Source: Bryoerythrophyllum caledonicum
Taxonomy: Eukaryota > Streptophyta > Bryopsida > Pottiales > Pottiaceae
Direction of reading: 5' to 3'
Assembly (NCBI GenBank): GCA_963971425.1
Contig: OZ020525.1
Span: 620,001 to 684,000, forward strand
Length of the DNA stretch: 64,000 nt
Positions 32,156-46,734 of the stretch are shown in pieces (within the stretch, counting starts at the first letter, position 1; each line of letters opens with the position of its first letter). The position numbers and the translations under genes are program-made. The notes beneath the pieces are model-generated. The model did not search any database. It was not told the DNA's origin and was given only the letters and a program-made list of their open reading frames with translations.

Positions 32156-35100
32156 AGCTCCGCATTACCTGGTGAGGAGGGGTTTAGGTGTTAGGCGCAA
32201 ACACGAAGCATAATGCAATGAGGGGTGCTGGGTCTCATTGCAAATCCCGTTATGCACTTCGTTTTGTTGCTAGATGGTGTTTCTAAGATGTGTAGAGAGT
32301 TGGCAGGGATTGCAAGATCTTGATCGAATGTCACTAGTTTGAATGGGCTGCAAAAGATCTAGTGCTAGTATGGGAGAGTAGATCTGAAGCGGGGCTCTGT
32401 GTTGGCCCAGATCTAGTTCTAGATCCTGCAATACCCATGTCAAACATGCACACGTAGATCTAGATCTGGACACCACACCACTACTAGAAACATCACACCT
32501 ATCACCTCCTCACCTAGGACGCAAGCACACATACATGAGGATCAACTACTGCCTACAACATGTCCAAGACCAACATCAAGATACAAGACCTACCCAAAAG
32601 GATCAACATTCCCAAGGACCAGCTAAGTTCAATATGTGTATTACTTACTCAGTGAAATTTCAATCTTGCTCTTACAGACTTGGTAGTATCATGCTAGAGA
32701 CTGCTACTACTAATATACTCATGCCTAGTCTTTACTACGAAGTATTACAAAGCTGCCATAGTACGAGCAGCACAACACCGAATCAGCACTCACGGATCAA
32801 CAACAAACGGTACAAGGAGATGCATTCACGAGAAACCAACGAACGACGTCGCACGGAGCAGGATTTGTGGAGGACCAACATCAGACGATGCTGCGAATGG
32901 AGTCGCGCCAGGAGAAGCAGGCAGCTGCAGTACGAGCTGCAGTACCAAGAGAGTCGCGCCGAGAGAAGACGTAGGGAGCCGCAGCGTCAGGGGAATCTTG
33001 ACAGGGGACGAAGTAGGCAGCAACACAACCCGAGAAGGGACACCAAGGGGCGAATTTGGAAGCCGAAACAGATACAGGGGATTGCCATTACACCTACAAA
33101 GCCCACGGCACCGACACACCAATATCACCGCTCAGCAGCAAACGTTGACATCAACAAGTGCGAGTTATGCAACAAAAATGACACAGCACCCCCCATGGTC
33201 CAGGTACGTATTTTAAACTTTCAACTAACCACTATTTACTTAGTATTACATACCATCAAGCTGGCAGCAGAGACAAAAACAGGAGCAGCAGTAGTGGAAG
33301 CGTTAAGAGCAACATCATCAACAAAAGCCAAGAAAAGATGTCTCCAATGGAATGCCACCCCTACACCAAAACAAGCTCCCAAGACACCTGCGTCGCCAAC
33401 ACCAATGCAACATCAACAAACCACAATCAGCTCAACTTCGATTAAGGTAAGTATTCTAACCCCTCTTTCAAACCTCACACAATATATATGCCTAGTTGGC
33501 AGGAAGAAGAACAAGCGCAGCAGACAGGCAACAGCAGTCAAAAAAGCAGAACTACAGACTAGAAGAGATCAGCTGAAACAGACCACAAAAAGGGAGACCA
33601 AGGACCTACCAGGAAAGAAAGTGCGAATCCTCATGCAACACTCTCTGACCAGCTGCGAACGACATCACCATCAAGATCTACAGCTACAAACATGCCAACA
33701 CCAACACAGAAATAAGCTTGCAAGACAACTAACAAAACCAAGGTATGTATACATTCAAGTAAGTGGCCTCATCACCTCAATTACTCTATCCTCCTTTTCT
33801 TGCATGCCTCTACCAAATGAAAACAGGAACAACAGGAAGCACACGAGAACAAACTGCCAGCTGCAGCTGCAACGAAACCCTAGCCGCCGCAACATTCATA
33901 GAAACATCAAATCCATGGGAGACCAAGATCCAGGCCTCCATCTACAACATTGCAACTTCCAAAGAGCATCCAAACAGCACCCCGAAAGAGCCGACCCTAA
34001 ACGACCTCAAGCTCAACTACAACGACGTTCATCGTACACAATGAAGACATCTACCAAACAGCAGCCAAACAATAGGTATATAACGTGCTACCACCGGACT
34101 ATCACACCCTCTCACTTTGCTCTAATGCGCAGATCTACTTACACAACCAGCGTGAAGGAAGCTTGCCTGCGGGAGAAGGAGCCACCGTTCCCACGGCTCG
34201 TGCAAACGCGCCACATCTGTGAACACTTACTCACCTCTGCTATTCAGTACTCCTTGTGTTGCGCTTTGATTGATTTTAAACAAGCTGATACTAACTTGAC
34301 TTTGGTACTCCCTTCACAGATCACGCAATACCTACACACAAGGGAAGAAGTGAACGGATCAGCAGTCAACACCCAGGAGCAGTATAGCCGAACGAAGGAA
34401 AGAAGTGAAGGAAAGAAGCAAGCACAAACAGGAGGATCATCACTGAACTCAGCGCTGCCTCCAGGGGTCGACTGCATCAAGAAGGTCGCGCGCCAAAACC
34501 CCAGCCCCTACGCCGAAAACATACCACTGGTATGTGAGCCGCAGACTACAGGGACACACCGAAGTCACTCAAACCGCCCCAGATCCACATCGAACCCAGG
34601 CTCGCCAAAGACGTGCAGCTCGCTTTGGAGTTACGACGGGCGTGCCCCTGCGCTGAAGATCGGAGGACTGCCACCAACACTCAACTCACTAATTCCCGCT
34701 TTCAAGACTCGCAGGCATCCCAAGAAACATACCGTTGCTTGGCTGTGGTGGGAAGACGGCGCGCGAGGAAACCCCACAAGTCGTCCCAGCTGCACCAAAG
34801 TTTGCCCACAACCCAGCTCGACCTCACTGCAGGTCGCAAACCTAAGCGACTCTCGCCGTAGACCTGTAGCGCCATCCCCCAACTCGACCCTCGCCGACCC
34901 ACACCAAAGACTGCCTGGGAAAAGACCTCCCCTCGCCAACTCTCGCCAAAGTCTGCCTGTGAGAAGATCCGCCCCCCTCAACTCGACCCTCGCCAACTCT
35001 CACCGAAGACTGCCTGCGAGAAGGTCCGCCCTCGCTTCAGGAACACCAACTCTGGGAACACTGAAACCAACCTCAGAGACAGCCAACTTTGTGGACAACC

Positions 35101-35615
35101 AGGTGGGACGTGGGAAGACGTGGAAATCTGAAGACGGCCTTTGCTACAGGATTCCAAACGGCCCTCTTGTTCGAGGGAGGACGTGGGAGACCAAAAGACG
35201 CTCGACCAAACAACCAGGTTATAGTTCACTATCACTCTCCTCACAGAAATTTGTTAGCTTTCTTTTGTGGGTTTATTATGCAAACCCATTGGGAGCCACA
35301 CTATTCTTAATATTAAAGTTGTTCATTAGGGGAGGTGACCACTGTTACGGCACCCCCCACGTGTGTGTATGTGTGAAAGTCACGGAACGGCACAGTCTTG
35401 ATTTCCTTCACTTGAAATTCTTAGCAAATAGGGGTCAAGTTAATTGTTTGTATGACATATCCATAGCTCAACCACTCCCCTTCTTGTTCATTTCAGCCTC
35501 ACCAAGCCCTCAATACATGTTGTGGGAAGAAGCTAATGACAAGACGATAAGGGGTAAAGCTATAGTAACCTTTCACACCACTGCTAGTAACACACTTTCT
35601 CTTGATATCTACAGC
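32156..35615 (+). other. Long 5' leader of LINE copy 1 with intron-like segments
   Basis: About 3.4 kb before ORF1. The first 350 bp are dense in AGATCT palindromes. Several segments begin GGTACGT, GGTAAGT or GGTATGT and end in CAG: about 33204-33264, 33446-33500 and 33740-33826. A strong acceptor (GATATCTACAG) lies directly before the ORF1 ATG at 35616. The frame of ORF1 stays open back to 32535, about 1000 codons, but that stretch is A/C-rich and stop-poor. It is not open in copy 2 and shows no domain, so I treat it as leader and not protein. Near 34840-35040 a unit of about 60 bp (CTGCC...GAGAAG...TCGCC) is repeated about three times. Confidence 0.5.
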
Positions 35616-37202
35616 ATGGCTCAACTCCATACAACGGCCACTTCCTCCAAGAGATTATTTGTTGAAGTTGTTGATGCAAGTCCAAATGTTGTGAATATCT
35701 CCCAAAATGCCTTGTTTGTTGCAAATACTACCCAGAAAAAGGTGAAGGCAACAAGTTTGCCTCACACCGAGTACTGGTTAGGGTTCAATACAATGAACAC
35801 TATTGCAAAGAATAGGGGCAACCCCAAAGTTCCACTACAGACTTTAGAAGAATTGGTAGAAAATGGTCAAAGTCCGGAAGAAGCAGCTGAAAATATTGAA
35901 GCACTCCCATCTTTTCCCTTTGTGGCACAAGAGCAATGGCCTTCAAAAAAGATTGATGGAAAGGCAGGGAATCACTTCAATCTCACCCAACTTCCAAGTG
36001 AAGTTGAGGTAGATGGAGAGGGTTTCGCCTTAGATTACCAAGTCTCAATTCACTTTGAGTTTGATGATCAGATATGGACAAAGGATGTTGTGTTAGAGAT
36101 GATTAAAACGAGACTAAAAAACATGGGCATTCCCTTGGGCACTCGGATTGGCGAACCAATAGCAATCTTTTGCTATCACCAATCAGAGAAATGGAATGGG
36201 GTTGTGAAGTTGCACCTAGAGAACCCAGAAAAAGATGCAAATGGGTTGCTCAAAGGAGTGAGGCCCTTCATTATCACCTTGAATGAAGGGATACCACATA
36301 GAGGTAAAATATGCAAGTCATATGATGCCTTGGCCTTTTCACACCTCCTATCCGTCAAAATATCCGGTCCTAGCCTATTGGATAGAGAAGCACATGACCT
36401 ACACGACGAAATCGTGAGGGATAGCTTTGCAAGAGGCTATGACTTTGAAGTCACGAGGATTGAAAAGAAAAAGCTCTTTGAGTTTGCATGGGTTAAAACC
36501 CCCTCTCCATTGCAAGCGGCCAAAGTAAAAGATTACAAAATCTCATCTAATAATGAGATCTTTGTACCGGTCTTTGCAACAAGGAGGATGGATGAGGATG
36601 AGATTGCAAAAAAGAATTGTCTAATTCTCATTGCAAAAAACCTTAACAAAACTAAAAACGAAAAAGAATTAGCGGATGGTATCAAATCCATACTTGGGGA
36701 GGAGAATGTGGTTGATACATTCTTCAAACTTGAACATGGACGGCATGTGGGAACTTGCAACATTGAATGTCTTAACGCAGCGGTCTACAAAAAGTTTGTC
36801 AAACAAAGTAAAAAACTTCATGGTAAATACATCATGTTCACCCCACACCCTAAGAGCCTAGACGGTAGTAACAAACCAAGTGTGGATGAATTAACAAGAT
36901 TAGGGTTTACGGATGTCAACTCAGCTGTAGCAAACGCGGTAATAGCCATGGAAAATGGCCCAAGCAACAACAATGGCGTCACTCTACAACAGCTTCGGAA
37001 AGAAATGAAGACCATGAAAGGAGAGATCGTAGAAGAAGCTAGACAATATGCGGATCTAGTTCAAGCAAACACGGTTAAATCCTTAAGGGGAGAAATGTCT
37101 ACCCTACGTTCTCAACTCATTGCCACTATCATGGCAGCAGAAACTCAAGCGTCGGAACGGGAGCAAAGAGTCATCGAAAACAAGATGGATACGTCAAACT
37201 AA
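35616..37202 (+). CDS. LINE copy 1 ORF1 protein
   Basis: 528 codons from the ATG right after a splice-like acceptor to the double stop TAATAG. Homologous to copy 2 ORF1 (50961-52637), by eye about 35-40% identical. Conserved landmarks are WLGF, the FNLTQLP/YNLTQIP block, ALD(Y/F)(Q/H)VSIHFE, GLLKG(V/I)RPFI and a KSLDG-like block. The segment after about residue 330 (NCLILIAKNLNKTKNEKELA, then HVGTCNIECLN) has the spacing of an RRM-like beta-alpha-beta fold. The last 80 residues are charged and helical, probably a coiled coil. LINE ORF1 proteins of this kind bind element RNA and form trimers; that role is inferred from position and layout. No zinc knuckle was seen. Confidence 0.75.
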   Translation: MAQLHTTATSSKRLFVEVVDASPNVVNISQNALFVANTTQKKVKATSLPHTEYWLGFNTMNTIAKNRGNPKVPLQTLEELVENGQSPEEAAENIEALPSFPFVAQEQWPSKKIDGKAGNHFNLTQLPSEVEVDGEGFALDYQVSIHFEFDDQIWTKDVVLEMIKTRLKNMGIPLGTRIGEPIAIFCYHQSEKWNGVVKLHLENPEKDANGLLKGVRPFIITLNEGIPHRGKICKSYDALAFSHLLSVKISGPSLLDREAHDLHDEIVRDSFARGYDFEVTRIEKKKLFEFAWVKTPSPLQAAKVKDYKISSNNEIFVPVFATRRMDEDEIAKKNCLILIAKNLNKTKNEKELADGIKSILGEENVVDTFFKLEHGRHVGTCNIECLNAAVYKKFVKQSKKLHGKYIMFTPHPKSLDGSNKPSVDELTRLGFTDVNSAVANAVIAMENGPSNNNGVTLQQLRKEMKTMKGEIVEEARQYADLVQANTVKSLRGEMSTLRSQLIATIMAAETQASEREQRVIENKMDTSN

Positions 37203-37204
37203 TA

Positions 37205-39051
<1,847 letters not shown>

Positions 39052-39076
<25 letters not shown>

Positions 39077-42000
39077 AATTACATTTAATCCCAACCGATA
39101 CACAATACTCCCGGCAAGGTGGTTTTAATTACACTCACACTAGCCTAATTGATGGATTTTACATTAAAACACCTAACCATACTCGATATACATCTATCAC
39201 TAATACCTCAACCAACTTAAACTCGGACCACTTCCCAATCCAACTTAATATACCTCACAACACCCTTATAAGCAGACCTCCCACTACCATCAAATCAAAT
39301 GATATTAAAATATTAAACCCCATCCCAAAAGAAAACCTTGATAAATTTAATACAATATTCTTTGAAAAAAACTCACCACAAATAGACTCCCTCACAGATA
39401 CTCTTTCTAACTACCAACACCTCACACATATACAATGGCAAGAAGCTTGCACGACTCTTGATAAACTCATCAACGAAATTTCCACTACACTAGAAAAGAC
39501 TTGTAAAGCGCCCCCAATACCACAACTTACACCTAGAACCTCAAAACAAGGGGGGTATCTCCCAAGAAAACTAGCCAAAAAGTGGAAACAACATCTTGCC
39601 GCATACCACACTATTCGCAAAACAATTTATATTGCTAAAACCAACCAAAATTGGCAAACCCACCCCATACTCTCCGAACTACAAAACCTCCGTTATCCCC
39701 AAATCCCACAAGTACCACCACCCAACACCCCTCACGAAGACTGGCTAAAAGATATTGCAATCATTGCAAAAACCGCCAATAAAGAAGCCCGGAAAATTAC
39801 CACAAAATATGCAAGAGAATGTGTTAAAAAAGCTATATCTAAATATCGTCAATTATACGAAACTAGCCCAAAAAAAATTAATAGAAAAATCTTTAAAAAC
39901 AACACAAACCTACCACTAGACTGCATTTTAGACCAAAACAATAACATATTAACCAGCCCAGATGACATTGCCAATGAAATACATCTTCAACAATCCATAA
40001 ACAATAGACCAACCATCCCCCCATGTCACTTTCAACCACAACATTTGCCAACATGCACATGCGGAGTTAGACAATACCCGTGGCATGAGCTAGACGGATT
40101 CACTATTGATAAAAGAGGCGAGCCAACAACACGTCTCCACACATATTATAACAGAGACACATACAACATGTGCCTAAAAAATCTCGGAACCAACAAAGCC
40201 CCTGGTCCGGACCATATACCCAACTCAATTCTAAGAAATATGCCCCCAAGATTCCATGATCTGCTATCATTATTTTTCCTTCACTGCTACAAACAAAAAA
40301 CCATTCCCGCATCTTGGAAAACAAGTCTAACAATTTTACTTTACAAAAAAGGCAACCCATCCATGCTACCTAACCACCGACCCATTGCCTTAGCTAACAC
40401 CATTTACAAACTATATACTAGCACACTAACATCAATATTATCGGCTTATGGAGAAATACACCAAATTTTACACGAAAGCCAAGAAGGGTTTAGAGCCGAG
40501 AGAAGCACCACACGACAACTTCAAACCCTCATTGCCGCTCTTGAGGATGCAAAATTCACGAATAAAGACATCTACATACTCTATATTGACTTCAAAAACG
40601 CATTTGGCTCCATTGACCACCCTCGATTGCTAGCAGTTATGAGTGATCTTGGATACCCGGAAGACGCAGTAACACTAGTTGGCAATATATACTCCCAATC
40701 TACCACTACATACGTCGGAGAATTCTTTGGTAAAACACGCCCTATCCCCATCCAACGTGGCACAATCCAAGGCGATACACTGAGCCCATATCTCTTTATT
40801 ATTTTTCTAGAACCTCTTCTGAGATGGCTTCAAAGAGGCAATAATGGCTACACATTTGGAACCTCTAAAATCACCATAAACTCGGCCGCATATGCCGACG
40901 ATCTAGCGGCCATCTCCGGACGTCTTAAATCACTCCAAATTCAATTAGACAAAATAGACAAATTTTGTCTATGGACCGGGATGGAACTCGGGGTCCAAAA
41001 ATGTGCCGTAACCGGATGCCCAAACAAGTCCAAAATAAATCCGACCGCCTTCAAAGCCCTTATCCAAGCTACCAATATCCACTATCGTAACCAACCAATT
41101 CCGGTTCTCAACCAAAACCAACCCTACATATACCTTGGAATAAACCTCGTCCCATCCTTAAAATGGAAAATTCAAATTCACGCTACTACTACAAAACTTA
41201 TTAAACAATGCAAGGAACTTACACTCTGTCCGGCCACACTGCAACAAAAAATAAAAATGATTGATACCGTTATACGTCCGGGTATCTCATATAGTTTCTA
41301 TGCGGTCCCTTATTCCATGCCCGCCATAAACAAACTTGACAAAAAAATTATAGCCATACAAAAGAAAGTATGCGGACTCCCTAATTGTACGCCCAATGTC
41401 ATAACACAACTCCCCCACGAACTATTTGGATTAGAAGCTTTTTCCCTTAAGAATGCCTATTTACGTTGTATTGGAGAACAACTCCAGAACGCACTTAACG
41501 ATAAAGGACGACTAGGACTAATCTACAGTGGACTCCTTCGGCACATACTTGCCATTTATGGAGGAGCACAATACCTCAAAAGACTTAAAAAATCGGACTG
41601 TCTTAGGTCTCCTATTACCCGCACACTTTTCCTACTTAAAACAGAAGGTCAAACATTTCTAAAAAGCACACTAGAAGATTTCCTACTAGACCCCGCGCCG
41701 CTCGAACAAAACTGGGCAAATGAAATACATAACCTCCCTAGACTTGACCGACAACTATCCGACAAACTCCTACAAAAACTTTTCTCCGCAAACATTACCG
41801 ATCTAAAACAAATCACACTACCAAATGGAACACACCTTATGAACGACAAGAGCTACAAGAAAATCTATGGTACCCCTCATAAATTAATAAAAAGTGCATT
41901 AAATATTGCCAAACAATTATTTTGTCACCCTACATGTCTCCCTATATGCCCTAACCCTTGCACCAACCACGCCCCACCGTACACACTTATAGACTCATAC

Positions 42001-44874
42001 ATCATCAATCACAATGGCATCCACCCCAACATCAACCCCCCACTAACCCCTCCAAACCCGCCACATTCACATCCATATGCCCCTCCACCACATATACTAA
42101 AAAATCCTTCCATACACCCAATAAACAACATAACCGCGCACAAACATAGAAAGTACATTGACTCTAACAACATAAACAAACAATATACGACATACCTATG
42201 CCATTGGTCCCACAACAACAACACCTACGCCAAATGGCTTCCGCAAAGAAATCTTTTCCCTTGGCACAACCCGAACACCTCCTTACATAACACCGAAATC
42301 CTCACACAATACTACCTTAGAACCCAAAAGAATTATTACCTAAATATCATACAATTACACCACCCCCAAACACAAACTCGCGACAGAAGATTTGTCACGC
42401 CACCTCTTACTATCCCCCTTCTTAACATCTTTACAACCGAATGCAACCCGGAAACTGACATCCTAGCACAAACAAATACAATCAAAATACAACAAGATAA
42501 TGCCCAAATATACGAAGATAACGGTAGACATCTCATAACCATACCACTCGCTAGACTACAATGGCTATGGAACCAATATCACAACGCACTACAAACCCCC
42601 ATTAACATTGAACCAATACCCCAAACATTTGAAACCGAAGTTGTTTGGCTATACCAAAGATATAAATACCGGATATCCAAAAATGACCCCCTTAAAAATG
42701 CACACTACACATTACCCGATCCTATCCTAGACCACCTTATTACATCTATGAATATTACACATTCATACTTCTCATCCCCCGTTACATGCTCCACAAAAAT
42801 CTCTAAATTCTACTCTCCATTTGAACGCGATAAGATTTTTGGTTCTCTGGGAAAAGCTTTTGATTATAAATGGAGCGGAATAGGCCTTGCACACCCTCAC
42901 AACGAAGAAGAAACACAACAAGCAACACATTGGGCACGCCTAGCGGCAAATAGTGATCCCAACCACAACATCACCATTATTATCACTCCCGACACTCATT
43001 GGTACCACAACCCTAACCCACACTTAGGCCCATTCCCGGACTCTCACATTATAGTATTATTTGAAGCAGACTCTATGACTTACAAACAACCCACTATACC
43101 ACCGCAAATACAAACACCCCGCCTTGAACCAGCAACTCTACGTATCCTCTGTATACATCAACAAACTCAAGAAATAGGTACTCTAGAAAACCTCACTCAT
43201 CTCACGTTGATAGCAAAGAATCTAAACATTAACAAGATATACACCGCAATTGCCTCTCCCACACCCATTCCAACCCGTGTAAACCGCAACAAAAAATGGT
43301 CTAAAACCCCCCACGCAAACATCTCCACATCACCAATTACCGAATTGAGCCTCCCCCTCTCCTACTACCAAATTAATACAGACCTTAAATTTGACCCCAA
43401 CTTTAGCTACTACACTGACGGCTCCTTTAAAGAACCAACCGAAGTAAGCCCGGGACATTGGCACCGAGAAAAAGCCGGTTATGGGATATATAACTCAACC
43501 AAACAAATAAAACTAGGCAAAAGACTACATGGACTCCAAAATATTCTAAGAGCCGAGATGATGGCTATACACAAAACCCTTAAAATAATCACCACTCAAT
43601 ACCCAAACGAACCGGCTCACATTTTTACAGATTGCATAAATGTATTACATCTCCTCAATACACACATTAAACACCCCACTTTACACAATAGTCACCCGGA
43701 TAAAACTATCCTCACATCTATGGTTGCAATGCTCCAAAACCGTACACAGATCACTACACTCCACAAAGTCCGAGCTCATGCTGATATCGATGGCAATGAA
43801 CAAGCCGACAAACTAGCAAAGGAAGGAAGAGAAAAAACCCACAAGAACGCCGAACACCCATACGAACACGCCCATGCCACCCCATATTACTTTCATAGAT
43901 ACGAATGGCCCTCTATGGGTGAAACTCCCGATAAAGGCCCCATACGATTCTTGGACAAATACCTCAAAAAACATGATCTCGTAAATAATCTAGAAAAACT
44001 TACAGAAAACTTCCCCAATATTGATAAATGGACTGGCAACCCAAACATTCATAATGAACTCTCCAACAATTTTTGGAAAAACCCCATCATAACGGATCCA
44101 CAAATCACATGCCTAATTAAATTCCGCACCGGACAATACATGGGTAATGCCCGCAAACAACTCTTCTTTGGAATGGAAAGATTTCCTACAATTACATGTT
44201 CAATTTGTAACACCACGGACCCGGACACATGGCTACATGTCCTACTCAAATGCCAAAACCACCATATACACTCACTAATTGTCAAAAGACATAACAAAGC
44301 CGTATGGGCTATTCGTAAACTACTTATATCATCCACCAAATCCCGATGTTTCATTCTCATGAATGCCGGAAACTTTAATGACAAACCACAAGAAAATACG
44401 GTCCCTCCTTGGTTATTACCCTGCATCTGTCATACCCAAAGATGCCACTGTAATGCAAGATTCAAACCGGACCTATTATGTGTTAGAGGACTTTCATACA
44501 AAGACCCCCCACCAAACCACGTAGACCCTAGTCTCACCATCCAATTTATTGAATTCACATATTGCAATGATAGATTCTCCCCGGACACCATTGCAAACAA
44601 AACAAATAAATACCAACCACTACTTGACGATATCCAAGCACTAGGATGGAAAGTAGACCCCCTTATTGTCATCACCGCGGGTGCTAGAGCCACCACCTTC
44701 ATCCCCTCAATGACAACCCTTGAAGAAACATTTAAAATCCCCATCACTTCAATCAAAACCACCTTTTCAAATATTAACACTATTGCAATTCAACATGCTA
44801 TGTCGATACTCCTACATAAACGTAAACTTGAAAACAACCAACCCCTTCCGGTCGCTTCAAACCCTCCTCCATAG
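39052..44874 (+). CDS. LINE copy 1 ORF2 polyprotein: EN end, RT, PCIF1-like, RNase H, CCHC, RLE
   Basis: 1940 open codons. Residues 1-70 finish the APE endonuclease (NSDHFP, D59 H60). The reverse transcriptase covers about 360-720: NKAPGPDHIPNSI, LPNHRPIALANTIYKLY, SQEGFRAERST, YIDFKNAFGSIDH, RGTIQGDTLSPYLF, and YADD at 614-617. Residues about 1239-1345 resemble a PCIF1-type methyltransferase fold (FSSPVTC, IFGSLGKAFDYKW) but have AHPH at 1280-1283 in place of NPPF. RNase H has D1456 (YTDGSF), E1502, D1527 and D1586 (QADKLAKEGR). A CCHC finger (CSIC...HVLLKC) precedes the restriction-like endonuclease: KPD with D1807, IEF with E1834 and K1853-Y1854. The ATG at 39052 is only the frame entry point; the natural protein starts upstream. 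It would act in the nucleus, copying element RNA into chromosomal DNA. Confidence 0.92.
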
Positions 44875-45240
44875 TCCTACACTTGCATTTTGCATTTCAT
44901 CATCCCTGCACTCCCTCTTTTAGTACATTTTGGGACCTAGGGTCCTTTGGTACTGGTTACTTGTTACTGGGTATATAGTGTCCACCCTCGAAAGGGGGAA
45001 GTAGTTCCATTCTACTAACCCATGCCCGGTGGGTATGGACTTAGTGGTGGAATGAACGGACACTTTACTCACGCCGGCCCCCTCACGGAGACCGGCGTTC
45101 TTCTTCTTCTTGCACCACACTCCACATCCATTAAGTCACTTAATTTTGTATCATCTCCATTAATCTTCACACTTATGATTAATGCTCCAACACACACTAG
45201 GTCACACACACGACCTTAGTAGTTAGGGTATTTCCCTAAC
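44875..45240 (+). other. 3' UTR of LINE copy 1, hairpin-rich
   Basis: Short inverted repeats: GGACCTAGGGTCC (44935-44947), CCCTCGAAAGGG, ACGCCGG...CCGGCGT (about 45072-45099) and GTTAGGGTATTTCCCTAAC (about 45221-45239). Such structures could serve RT recognition of its own RNA, as in other LINEs. Copy 2 lacks the whole segment, so the right border cannot be set by comparison. Confidence 0.5.
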
Positions 45241-46734
45241 TTATTCCATGAAGGATAAATATACAATGCATTCATGCATAGGAATTTTATCCACAATTAA
45301 TACCTAAATGCATGCACTTGCATTTTACACAATACAATGTCAAATTTAGTTAATGAAGATCACATATTATTGCATTACACATATGACTCAAGTCACACAC
45401 AAAACCCTACATATGCAAATTCAATAATAATTATATATTCATATATAAAATCAAATACTCTTACAACATTAAGAGTCATCAACTAGCTTTTTCACCTAAA
45501 GCTAGGGCTCACTCCAATCTTCCTCCAAGGAATTTCTATGGTAATGGCAAAGAATGCTAAAAATTCAAGCTAGTCATTCTACTCAACATCCAAGAGGTAC
45601 ACCTCTTGGCAAGAGATTTTCCCTAGTATTAACCATTAAGATTAATTCCACTAAATCTTCACATCTCTTCATATCTATTCATGAAAAGGTACACCCTACC
45701 CAAAGGGTGTGAGTTCAACCCTTTTCCCATTATTTCCTAATTCTTGGATATGAATAGCTACTTTCCAATTAATTAACTACTAAGTGTAAACTTAATCATT
45801 AATTATTTAATTCTTCATATATCTACAACCCTTTTCACACTGAATTTTTGGAAAAAACTATTTTTGTCATTTTGGCTCTACACATCCGTAGCGCAGCCGT
45901 CACCACCACGATGTCCTCCAACTGCTCGATCCGGCTCCGGAGCGAAGGTTTTTGTGGATGACGAGGCTGAAGAGGCTAGTACTGATTCTGATAGTGGTTC
46001 TGATAGCAGTATGCCGTTTATCCATCAGGGCAGTGACGATGAGTTCACCTGTGAGGAGTTGTGATTCCTCTATTTTGTATGCCGTATTGACCTAATGTGA
46101 GGCTTTGGATTTATGGATATATATCACACTTGTATGTCTTATTTGATTATTTGTTTCATCCACATAAATGTTTGTACTCTAGTTAGATAATCTGATATCT
46201 CTTGAATTATCATTCACGGATGGATTTTAATCAATTTCTATTATGTGTCATTGAATTTACAAATATACAATTATCACATCATGAATAGTATACAAAGTTT
46301 CTAATATTTTTAGATGGTCCATCACTATCATTCTCTCCATTCACCACCCTAAATCTTCGGACACAAATTACCATCAACCTAAACAATCATTAGAATAGTA
46401 ATACATATTTGACTAAATTAGAATAGTAATACACATCCAAGAGAATTTTTCTACTGCAAGTCGCAGAGTTATTCAAGCATAGCTTATCCATGGTCTTAAG
46501 ATATTTGCAGTAAAAGAATTTTGATAGTTGAATAGATGTACTTCATCTGCATATTTTTAATTCTATTGTATAATAAAATAAGGGGATTATAGATGTACTT
46601 CTACCCCATTAATTATATATGAAATCGCTATTATTTGGAATAGAAATTTGCATTGCAATATATGTTTCATTATCTCTTATCCGTTTACTTTTGGATGTAA
46701 ATTTTCCCAAAAAGTCTAAAAGTAGTGCCACGGC
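45241..46734. other. AT-rich inter-element DNA with a small acidic open frame
   Basis: Mostly AT-rich non-coding DNA. 45864-46064 (+) is a 66-codon frame ending VFVDDEAEEASTDSDSGSD and a short acidic tail. The coding-like composition of its last 45 codons and the drop to AT-rich DNA after the stop suggest the last exon or remnant of some gene or transposase. No homologue is recognised. Confidence 0.25.

Noticed and set aside
34600..35050. Overlapping frames on both strands in the LINE leader
   Set aside because: Caused by C-rich tandem units of about 60 bp; not conserved in copy 2.
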